Below, one piece after another: positions 1 to 8,289 of a stretch of DNA of 64,000 bases. How positions within the stretch are numbered: position 1 is the stretch's first letter; each line of letters begins with the position of its first letter. The DNA lies in assembly GCF_028858725.1 (NCBI RefSeq), contig NC_084768.1, positions 3,889,853 to 3,953,852 of the forward strand, in the 5' to 3' direction. Below the pieces are notes generated by a model. That model was not told where the DNA came from. It worked only from the letters and a program-made list of their open reading frames with translations, and made no database searches. Made by a program: the position numbers and the translations under genes. This stretch comes from Colius striatus. Taxonomy: Eukaryota > Chordata > Aves > Coliiformes > Coliidae.

Positions 1-1950
1 ACAGAGAAATACGCTGCTTAAATGTATAAATTTGAAGCCATGCACACCTGCAGGTAAGAGCCACCTGCCTTTTCATTTTAATGTGATCACAGACACCCAG
101 GGTAGTTGTTCAGTGCCCAGTCATAAAAATCAGTCAGCTCTTGTAGGGGTGATTATTTTCCCACCCAGGTCCCTGCCGAGACCTTGCTGTGCTGCCCACG
201 CCACCACAACTCATACTCATCCCTAAGTCTGGCTGATTCAAACCAGACAGTGATGGCACTCTGTCAAACCACAGCTGCAGAGATTCCCACAGCATGAGCA
301 CCACGTACAGTCAGCGCTTCATTTCTTGCAACAGAAGCATTTTTTAATGGTTGGGCTGCAGTGAAAAGCTGTCATGTTTTTCAGTGACCTAGAAGAGAGT
401 CAAATGACTTTAACTAAAAGCATCTGCCCCTCCTCAGACCTGTCTCCCAGTTCCCTGCCTCCTTCAGCAGCAGGGCAGTTCCTGTGCCCACTGGTGCAGT
501 TCTGTGTTGCAGAGGAATCTTGCTCTATTTTATCTCTTTCTCTGTTTTTTTTTTCCCCTGGAACTACAGCTCACAGGTCTGTTACCCAAAACCTCAACAT
601 CTACTTGAGAAAGACACTTCAATACCCTGATCAGGGTGTGATTTTTCTACCTTGCCCCTTTGTTGTTAGTGAAAATTTCTCATTTAAAAAGCTTAATTTT
701 GAAGCTTACTATGACCAAAACAGATAACATCACCATGTTATACTTTCCCAGTAAGAAAATACTGCCTCAAAGATCTCATTTCATAACCAGAATTCTTCTT
801 TTTCTCCCAGTTTCACAAGGAAAGTAATTCTTGCAGAGACGGGGAATTTTTTATGATCATCAGTATTCTGATTCTTGTTTCACTGCAAGGCTAGAGAAAA
901 AAGATCTGCAGAAATACCCTCCACCTCCACGTGGCCTCCTCTGTCATTTTAGGAGGAACTGCAGATAAAGCTGCTGAACAATCGTTCTTATAATTGCAAG
1001 CATTAGTGTGGCGATGCTCTTTAAAGGTTTGCTCACCAGCAGAGCTCACTACAGGCCAAGCAGTATCTGATAAAACGTGCCAGGTTCTAGCAGGGCTTTA
1101 GGAACCTTATTCCTCTGCTAGAATTCTCTCTCTGGGCAGAGGGCGAATCACTGCAGACGTGCTGGCATGCAGTTGGGTTTGTAATCCAAGCAGGAGGGGA
1201 TTTCCACTCCAAATGTTGATGAAATCGCCCAGTTGCTTTGCTGCATTTACTGTATAGAGACATTAGTGCGATCAGAGAGAGGAATTGAGTCAAGTTGAGG
1301 TTTGAAGCTCTGGTCCTGCAGCCACAGGCTGTGGAGTTGGAGGCCACAAGGTGCAGGAGAACCTTGCCGTGACACCTCTGACCCCAGAGGAAGCCCCAGA
1401 AGTGAATTGGTTTTCCCTGGGTATCGCCCTGTATCATTTTATGAACTCCCTCATGTATAAAATGTTTATAAATATTTGTGGATTAAGATACACAGGTCTA
1501 TTTTTAAGATTTAAGTTAAATAAGTTAATTAATGGCTGGCCTTTTTTGCCTAAACGTGCAATGAGATATATTATACCTTTAGTCTACAATGGCCTAGGTA
1601 CTGCTTAGTCTGTGATGAAAACTTTGCTGCTTACCTACTGTTCTCAGAGAAGGAAAAAAAAACTGTAAAAGATACACAGGTTTGTTGCACACGGACTGTT
1701 GCAGCGAAGCTTTGTTATTTGACCACTGGTAATATGAATGTGTTGTATTGACTTGTTGAAGATAATCATGAAACAACATATTTTAAATGTTACTTGCCTT
1801 ATAGATTAGGATACGACTATGTGGATATCATTTTTGTAAATAACGTTTTTTATAAATGTCTCTCCTCCATTCTCCCCGACACCCATTTCACAAAATCTTG
1901 AATATGCAATTATTTACCATGTTGCAAGAAATAAATCCCCCACGTCGGAA
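1..1950 (+). other. Probable 3' UTR of an upstream gene (SGIP1 by synteny)
   Basis: No convincing coding exon is visible. The AT-rich tail from about 1440 to 1940 has the texture of a long vertebrate 3' UTR: TATAAA- and TTTGTA-rich tracts, then AATAAA at 1930-1935. In amniotes the gene upstream of DYNLT5 is SGIP1 on the same strand, so SGIP1 is the expected owner. This assignment rests on gene order, not on protein similarity. Confidence 0.4.
1930..1935 (+). terminator. Candidate poly(A) signal AATAAA
   Basis: A canonical AATAAA hexamer lies at the end of the AT-rich UTR-like stretch. Beyond it the composition changes to T-rich and then G-rich repeat, which fits a transcript end. Confidence 0.35.
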
Positions 1951-2194
1951 CTAAGTTTATTAATTCCATACATAAGAACCACATTAAATACCCAATCGAG
2001 TTGCAATCTAAATGTGATTTTTTTTTCCTTCTTTTTCTTTGAAAATAAACAAAAACAAAAAAGTAAAACCCTGCTTTCTCTGACTGAGCTTTGCTTGTAC
2101 GTGCAGGAGGAGCCAGGTAGAGGTATCAGGGATTTGGGCCATGTCCCTGCCCCGAACACTGTCGCTGCTGGAGCTACGCGCAGCTTCCTGACCT

Positions 2195-2870
2195 GGGGCC
2201 AAGTTGGGGTTGGCAGGTGGGGACATGTAGGGACACATGTAGGGACACAGAGACTATGTGGATAGGGGGAGATTGAGGGGGACACGTGGGCTGTGAGGAT
2301 ATGAGGGACTGTGGCGGGGGGAGGGGGCTTTTGGCAGTTGAGGGGATCCATAGAGGCCATGGGGCGTATCAGGGCTATAGGGACACGTGGGGGCTATAGG
2401 CATACAAGGGAATCTGAGGGGCTATGGGTACCCCATGGGAGCAGTAGGGACATGTGGGGACCTGTGGGGTCCACGGGGATCCACCGACGTCGTGGAGACC
2501 AGTGTAGGCTATGGGGGACCTGTGGGAGGAGATTGTGACGTGAGAGCTGCAGGCATGAGTGATGGCCAAGGTGACCCATGGGGACTACACCAACATGTGA
2601 ATGCCCTGCAGACCTACAGGGGCCATGGGGACTGTGTGAACCAGTAGGAGCCTTGGCAACCTGTGGAGCTTACAAGGACCCTCAGTAGCCACAAGGATAC
2701 AAGAAGAGCCTCGGGATGCAAAGAAGCCACGGGGGCCCACAGTGACTTGCGAGGCACTGTGTAGATCATGAGGACACTAGGAGTACGTGAGGGACACCAG
2801 TGGAAACCATGGGTACATGTGAGGTCCTTACTTGTGACTGAGGACCCACGGACGCTGCGGGGACAAGGAA
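2195..2870 (+). repeat. Degenerate G-rich tandem repeat
   Basis: Loose variants of GGGGACNNGTGGGG and of CATGGGGRC follow one another irregularly. G runs near 2312-2330 could form a G-quadruplex. The open reading frames on both strands here are by-products of the repeat and no protein family is recognisable. Confidence 0.6.
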
Positions 2871-2984
2871 CCGAGCGGGTGGGAAGGAGCGAAATGGCGG
2901 CCTGTGACGGCCACACATCCTCGGGCGGGGCGGGAGAGCGCGGGCTGGCGGCGGCCAGCGACGCCCCGTGGCCACCGCCGCCCG

Positions 2985-3985
2985 CTCGCCCGGTACGCCG
3001 CCCTTCAGCAGCCGTGAGGGGATGGATGGCGGCACTGACCGCCGCCCCTCAGCAGCCGTGAGGGAATGGATGGCGGCGCTGCCCGCCCTTTCCACCGCCC
3101 CTCAGCAGCCGTGAGGGGATGGATGGCGGCGTTGCCCGCCGCCCCTCAGCAGCCGTGAGGGGATGGAGGGGATGGATGGCGGCGTTGCCCGCCGCCCCTC
3201 AGCAGCCGTGAGGGGATGGATGGCGGCTCTGACCGCTGCCCGCTCGCCCGCTCCGCCGCCCCTCAACAGCCGTGAGGGAATGGATGGCGGCCCTGTCCGC
3301 TGCCCGCTCGCCCGGTCCGCCACCCGTCAGCAGCCGTGAGGGGATGGACGGCAGCGCTGACCGCCGCCCGCCCGCCCTTTCCACCGCCCCTCAGCAGCCG
3401 TGAGGGGATGGATGGCGGCGCTGCCCGCCGCCCCTCAGCAGCCGTGAGGGGATGGATGGCGGCACTGCCCGCCGCCCGCCCGCCCTTTCCACCGCCCCTC
3501 AGCAGCCGTGAGGGCATGGACGGCGGCGCTGCCCGCCGCCCGCCCGCCCTTTCCGCCGCCCCTCAGCAGCTGTGAGGGGATGGATGGCGGCGCTGCCTGC
3601 CGCACCTCAGCAGCCATGAGGGGATGGACGGCAGCGCTGCCCGCCGCCCGCCCGCCCTTTTCACCGCCCCTCAGCAGCCGTGAGGGGATGGATGGCGGCA
3701 CTGACCGCCGCCCCTCAGCAGCCGTGAGGGGATGGATGGCAGCACTGCCCGCCGCCCGCCCGCCCTTTCCACCGCCCCTCAGCAGCCGTGAGGGGATGGA
3801 TGGCGGCGCTGCCCGCCGCCCGCCCTTTCCGCCGCCCCTCAGCAGCCGTGAGGGGATGGATGGCGGCGCTGCCCGCCGCCCGCCCGCCCTTTCCGCCGCC
3901 CCTCAGCAGCCGTGAGGGGATGGATGGCGGCAGTGACCGCTGTCGTCCCGCCCTTTCCGTCTCCTCTCAGCAGCCGGGAGGGGAT
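2985..3985 (+). repeat. GC-rich minisatellite, about 18 units
   Basis: I count 18 copies of a core reading CCCCTCAGCAGCCGTGAGGG followed by GATGGATGGCGGC. Short units are about 42-46 bp; longer ones, about 60-64 bp, carry an extra CGCCCGCCCTTTCC segment. Within each core CCCCTCA and TGAGGGG are perfect inverted repeats around GCAGCCG, a 7-bp stem with a 7-nt loop. The last unit (from about 3966) is diverged (GGGAGGGG for GTGAGGGG) and contains the ATG proposed as the DYNLT5 start at 3984. The repeat sits in CpG-rich DNA at the 5' end of that gene. Long frames on both strands are artefacts of unit periodicity. Confidence 0.95.
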
Positions 3986-4020
3986 GGATGGCGCCGTGGC
4001 CGTTAGCGACCCCCGCTCGG
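3984..4020 (+). CDS. DYNLT5: DYNLT5 candidate exon 1
   Basis: ATG at 3984 opens a frame reading [12 protein letters not shown] plus one base. A good donor (GG|gtaggt) follows 4020. The single G joins GT at 4132 to make glycine, giving a Gly-Pro just before the conserved fold, so phase and residue both fit. It would be a bird-specific or alternative N-terminus; a canonical upstream exon may exist that I cannot identify. Confidence 0.45.
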
Positions 4021-5147
4021 GTAGGTGCTAGGGCCGCGCGCTTCGGGGCGGGAGGAGGGGAGTTCATCTGGCTTCGTCGTGGTGTGTTTTCCCTCAGAAA
4101 AGCGGGTTTAACCTCACCGCCCGCCCCTCAGGTCCCCTCAGACGCTTCCCGGTGACAGCGGTGGATGATATCCTGAAGGACGTGCTTGGGAGCTACCTGA
4201 GGGAGCAGCAATATGAGCCGGCCCGGTGCAGGGACATGGCAAAAGATATCGCTGAGGTACTGCTGCGCCTCGATGGGATGTCAGGGAGGTGGCCGTCGGG
4301 ATGGGGAGGACACGAATACACATCACGTGTAAAACAAATGCTGGAAGAAGCTAAGGTGCACCAAGGATTGCTTTGAGGCAGGTGCAGGCTTTTATGAATT
4401 AATGATGAGGCTTGTTCAAGCAGGTGTGGCTCTGGGCAAGCACACAGGTCATTAAAAACTTGATGCTGTGGTTGCCCTGTGCAGAAATGCCATTAGTAGC
4501 TTTAAAGTTTGTATCAGACCTTTCTGAAAGAGGCCAGTTACGGTAGCAGCTGATTTCTGCAGTGTCGTGTGGAGGCTCCTTGTCGGTTAAATCTTGCTGC
4601 TGACTGCCCTGACCCATTGGTCTTCCAGCTGATTTGGCTCAGAAGAGCTCCCTGACTTTCAAAAAGCATTACTGTCTGCTCTTACTTCCCACCCTGTAAG
4701 CAGCAGGTAACTATGGACACAGGAAGGTGTGGATGGAAGCGTTTGGTTCACAAAATCCAGCCCAGTATTTACCATCTGTCCAAGGAGGAGTTTGCAGCAG
4801 ATGTTGCAATTAAAAAATGGTTGTCAGGATTGTTGCAAGGGCTTCCTACTGCAATTCTTGCACTTGTCTGCCTCGGAAAGCCAAATCCCTGATCCTCCCC
4901 TGTAAAAAGGGCTAACCACTTACTCCTTTTTTCTCTCTTGCAGGTCATTAAAGCTCGGGTGAGAGACCTTATGATACCAAGGTACAAGATTGTTGTGGTG
5001 ACACATATTGGGCAGCTGAATGAGCAGAGCATGCAAATTGGAAGCAGGTGCCTGTGGGATCCTGCGAGTGATACATTCTCGTCCTATGTGTTCAAGAACA
5101 CTTCACTGTTTGCTCTTGCAAATGTCTATGCTGTCTACTTTGAATAA
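3984..5147 (+). CDS. DYNLT5: Dynein light chain Tctex-type 5 (TCTEX1D1-like), three exons
   Basis: A Tctex1-family dynein light chain; the family forms dimers that bridge dynein intermediate chains and cargo or axonemal complexes. The coding exons I join are 3984-4020, 4132-4256 and 4944-5147, giving 121 residues. The Tctex1 fold is complete from about residue 18: the helical part contains [17 protein letters not shown], and the C-terminal strands contain [29 protein letters not shown] and the terminal ANVYAVYFE. Exon 2 and exon 3 join in phase 0 across a GAG|gtactg donor and a cttgcag acceptor. Identity as DYNLT5 rather than DYNLT2B follows from the sequence and from the neighbours INSL5 and DNAI4. 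The mammalian protein, as I recall it, has a longer N-terminus. The first exon here is short, lies in the last minisatellite unit and is the least certain part. Confidence 0.85.
4132..4256 (+). CDS. DYNLT5: DYNLT5 exon 2
   Basis: The acceptor is cgcccctcag (AG at 4130-4131). The exon begins with two bases of a split Gly codon and reads [18 protein letters not shown] onward to KDIAE. The donor is gtactg at 4257. It encodes the N-terminal helical half of the Tctex1 domain. An AG at 4140-4141 would be an alternative acceptor. Confidence 0.8.
4944..5147 (+). CDS. DYNLT5: DYNLT5 terminal coding exon
   Basis: A strong pyrimidine tract and cttgcag precede 4944. The frame starts [15 protein letters not shown] and ends ANVYAVYFE with TAA at 5145-5147. 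It holds the dimer-forming beta strands of the Tctex1 fold. No obvious AATAAA follows within 400 bases. Confidence 0.92.
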   Translation, partial: VIKARVRDLMIPRYKIVVVTHIGQLNEQSMQIGSRCLWDPASDTFSSYVFKNTSLFALANVYAVYFE

Positions 5148-6514
5148 GGAGGTAGCTGAGTTGAACAGCAGAAATTAACATTCAGCCTAATTGTCCCTGT
5201 TTCTGTTGTTGAAAATGGTTGTGAGGGCAGCCATTCGATAAGGCAGCTTTCACCTGGTTTGAAATGAGGTTGCTCTAAGCCTTTCAGCAGTGAAGGTGAT
5301 AACTGCGTTTCCCCAGAGCTTCCTGGGGGAAGTGATTCTCTGTGACATGCCATTTTGCACCTGATCCTAGCTGCTTTCCCACCCAGCTATCCCTGTGATA
5401 CTTTTATCTCCATGAATTTGGCCTCACTGTGTGATCCCCAAGTAGAAACCACAGAGGGATTTTTGGAAAGTAAAACAAAAGCATTTTAAAATGATCCTCA
5501 TTAAGTGGCATTTATGGGCAGCTCTGTGTGTGCTGGGCCCTGTGGCCCTGGCTCTGTGCACACGTTGCATTGCAGGTGTTGTGTCCCATCCAGCTGTAGT
5601 AGCTGAATGCTACAAGTTATCCTGCCCTGCCCAGGGGACAGAGGGATCTGTCCAGACCTTCCTACAGGCCCCAAATATGGGCTCTGTGGTGAGAGAGGAG
5701 CAAAGAGTGAGAGAATGCAGGAGCTTTGCATGCCAGGGGATACCCCTGTCCCCTGAGTGCAGAGAGGGTGGCCTAGAGAAAGTGGTTAGTTTTGCTTGGA
5801 GAAGACTAGCTCTGTCCCATAGTGCTTGAAATAAGTGAGAAATGTCTTAAAATGACCTCAGGAGTATATAGATCTAACATGTCGAGGCCTTTCTGTTAAA
5901 GCTGCTTCAATCTAGAAAAACAAGTTGAACTGAGTTCTCAGCTGATACCTGCCTGTAGACAAGAGGGGAAGTGCAGCCCTCTGAGCTCAGAAGTGTATTT
6001 CCAGCCTTCCTGGGTGCAAATTTACTGCCTGCTGGGTAGGGCCTGGGGCAGGCATTGCTGAAAGCAACAGGAATAGGAGCTGAAGTATGGCTACTGCTGG
6101 CCCACTGGCTGATGGCAGCTCTCTCGGCAGCAGCCGTTCCCCTGCTGTGGGAACCAGAGCTGGCTGCGCTGCCTTGGCTTTGCTCTGATCCTGGAGGCAG
6201 ACTGTTTGCTACCCAACTGAAACGTGCTGTTGCATTTCTGTAAGAGAACAAGCATAGACTAGATTGCTTATTATATTTCATGTGCAAAGATGAAACTAGA
6301 ACAGTAGCTAGGTGGGCAAAAATACTTGTGTTTGTGACCAGAAGTTTAAAGCACTTGTGGAATCCAGATAACCCAACCTGAACTGTCACCGCAGCCGTTT
6401 GCTGGCTTGTGCAACAACGTTTAACATCCAGCCTTGACTTCCTAGTGTACTCCAAAGAGTAAAGCTGCAATTAAAGAATGCAACTGAAACAATTGTGGGT
6501 TATATCATGATTAT
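5148..6514. other. Intergenic stretch, convergent ends of DYNLT5 and INSL5
   Basis: No gene or recognisable repeat is seen. Frames at 5491-5829 (+) and 5907-6470 (-) have no family signature and no splice support. The DYNLT5 3' UTR is presumably here. Confidence 0.5.
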
Positions 6515-6520
6515 TTTAAT
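6515..6520 (-). terminator. Candidate poly(A) signal ATTAAA for INSL5
   Basis: On the minus strand ATTAAA lies 38 bases past the INSL5 stop codon. This is a common variant hexamer. It is short for a UTR but reasonable for a small hormone gene. Confidence 0.3.
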
Positions 6521-6558
6521 ACAGGAAAGCTGTGACACTGAGTCTCGTCTGCTGTGTT

Positions 6559-6800
6559 CTAGCACAGGGAACTGATCTCTTTCTCGCTGCAGCCGATGCT
6601 GCAGCAGGATGTGGTGAGCAGCTTGGCTGCCTCACGCTTTTTTAGCAGAGAGCTTTTCCTGGTGCCTTGCTGCTCTTGCTCTGTGTTGGGCCCCACGTTG
6701 TGGATTTCTTCATTGTCGGTCAGGAGCCTCAGGTCTGTGTACGTTGAGGAGTCACCATTACCATTGTTCTCTTGTGAGAAAAGCAGGGGGTTGTCATTCT
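6559..6800 (-). CDS. INSL5: INSL5 exon 2 (C-peptide and A chain)
   Basis: The minus-strand acceptor ttatgcaacag precedes base 6800. Two bases complete a Glu codon, then NDNPLLFSQENN and onward. It ends with the A-chain cysteines and a TAG at 6561-6559. Confidence 0.93.
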
Positions 6801-8202
6801 CTGTTGCATAAAAATTAGAAGCTAAAAATTAGAAGTGATGGAATTCTGAGTAGTTGATAGCATTTGTCTTTACTATGAAGACAGGCCAGCCTACAGCCAG
6901 GGAGCTGAACGTGTTATCTGTTCTGATGTGAGCAGCTGAGACGTCCCTGATCACAGACTTCAAACCATGATTTGATGTGTCAGTGAGGCTTGACTAGCAT
7001 GTTAACCTGGGACTGCTTGTGGGGTCCCTGAAATGCAGATATTGTGTTAAGGCATCACATAGTCACCGTTTTACCATTCCCGAGTGCTGCCACATACATT
7101 ACACTGGCAATTCATGTGCATTTTAAACACCACAGTGCGCCTGGGCACTGCCTTGTGGAGTGTGTAAAGGTACAGTAGTTACCTCACTTAGTTTAGTGGG
7201 GGTTTCTTCTCTGTTAATACACTCAGAAAGGGCTTTACAGGTGACACTACTTTTTGTGTTTGTTTAAGACTGCTGCTACAATAGGATTTTCAAAAGAGGC
7301 AGGTGTTACTGTGTGGGAAATGTAGAAAGCCTCTGTTCCTGTCATTTGCCTTGTTTATTTTCTGTTTTGATAGTTCTTTTAACCTATCACAGTACAAATT
7401 TCTAGCAGTGCATGTAGTGGCTGAGTTTTCTATCTAAAAGTGTGCATGTAGTGGCTGGGTTTTCTATCTAAAAGTGTGCATGTAGTGGCTGGGTTTTCTA
7501 ACTAAAAGTATACAACACCATGTCAAAATACTTAAACTGCAGAGTATATATTCAACATGCTTTGACTACACTATCCCTAAGTTGTAATAAAGCTTCTAGT
7601 TTCTGGTGCAGAATGAGGTGTGTACTGAATACAATGGTAAAAAACTTGGATTAACTGCAGCAAAGCTTGGTTTTGGCATTTAAAATGTCACAGCATCATG
7701 CTTTGCAGGGGTAGCCTAGCTTATAAGGCACGTGGTTCCTCAGGTTGACTTGGAAAATCTTGATCCAAGTAGTTTATATTGAGCAGAATAGCAGACTAAG
7801 CTAAGCCAAAACCAAAACCCATAAGGTGGCGGCACCTCACTGCCTGTGTCAGAGTAAAGCACATGCTGGTCATGCTTGAGAAGCACCTGTGTAGGGAGCA
7901 GAAGGCAGCGAGGGCACAGCTCTGCCCTCAGGTATGGCCTGCATCCATTTGGCTCTTCCGAGTCTCCTCAGAGCCAGGTGCTCCTTGAAAGGGAAGATAA
8001 GCCTGTAACGCATTAATTAGTACTTACCAAACAGGTAATCATAGTCAGTCACATGCCTTTTCCACCGGGAGCCACCGCAGGTGAAGACAACGGCCCTGAC
8101 AAAGTCCCTCCCGCAGAGCTTCACGGGGTTTCCTTCAGCTCTCCCCTCACGTGCCGCAGCCAGGAGAGTGAGCAAGGCCAGCGCCAGCACAGAGGCCCTC
8201 AT
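6559..8202 (-). CDS. INSL5: Insulin-like peptide 5, relaxin-family prohormone
   Basis: A secreted relaxin-family hormone precursor of 138 residues from two exons (8202-8028 and 6800-6559, minus strand). Residues 1-22 are a signal peptide with a leucine/alanine core (MRASVLALALLTLLAAA). The B chain follows, with Cys30 and Cys42 spaced Cx11C, the receptor-binding cassette RDFVRAVV and the GGSRW ending, then a KR. The C-peptide runs from about residue 51 to a KKR processing site at about 112-114. The A chain EAAKLLTTSCCSIGCSEKEI ends SSLC, with the family pattern CCx3Cx8C. The exons join in phase 1 (LF-E-NDN). A TATA box lies about 82 bases upstream of the ATG. Synteny between DYNLT5 and DNAI4 makes it INSL5. 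The chains themselves resemble relaxin-3 closely, so a similarity search alone could call it RLN3-like. The frame continues 36 codons upstream of this ATG, but the signal peptide and TATA position favour this start. Confidence 0.93.
6801..8027 (-). other. INSL5 intron
   Basis: A single 1.2-kb intron interrupts the C-peptide at the relaxin-family position, bounded by G|gtaagt and caacag. It contains the 34-bp tandem repeat at 7408-7509 and otherwise nothing recognisable. Confidence 0.85.
7408..7509 (+). repeat. 34-bp tandem repeat, three copies
   Basis: Units at 7408-7441, 7442-7475 and 7476-7509 begin GTGCATGTAGTGGCTG and end CTAAAAGT. They differ by only one or two bases, so the duplication is recent. 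It lies inside the INSL5 intron. Confidence 0.95.
8028..8202 (-). CDS. INSL5: INSL5 exon 1 (signal peptide and B chain)
   Basis: The ATG is at 8202-8200. The exon encodes the signal peptide and the whole B chain (VKLCGRDFVRAVVFTCGGSR, then W) and ends LF plus one base. The donor is a perfect G|gtaagt at 8027-8022. Confidence 0.93.
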
Positions 8203-8283
8203 TCTGCAGGTACTGTGCAGGCTGTCAGCAGGGCAGGAGGGATCTGCAAGGCTGAGGTGGGGAGTTCTGCTGAAACCCTTTCC

Positions 8284-8289
8284 TTTATA
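8284..8289 (-). promoter_or_regulatory. INSL5: TATA box of INSL5
   Basis: On the minus strand TATAAA (GGAGTATAAAGGAAA context) stands about 82 bases before the ATG. It predicts a start of transcription near 8255 and a 5' UTR of about 50 bases. Confidence 0.7.

Noticed and set aside
3102-3915. Overlapping repeat-protein frames in the minisatellite
   Set aside because: They appear on both strands and follow the repeat period; no family, no conserved start.
2985-3985. CRISPR-like array
   Set aside because: Repeats are direct tandem units without unique spacers, in a vertebrate gene context.
5907-6470. 187-codon minus frame downstream of INSL5
   Set aside because: No recognisable family; the true INSL5 A-chain exon is 6559-6800.
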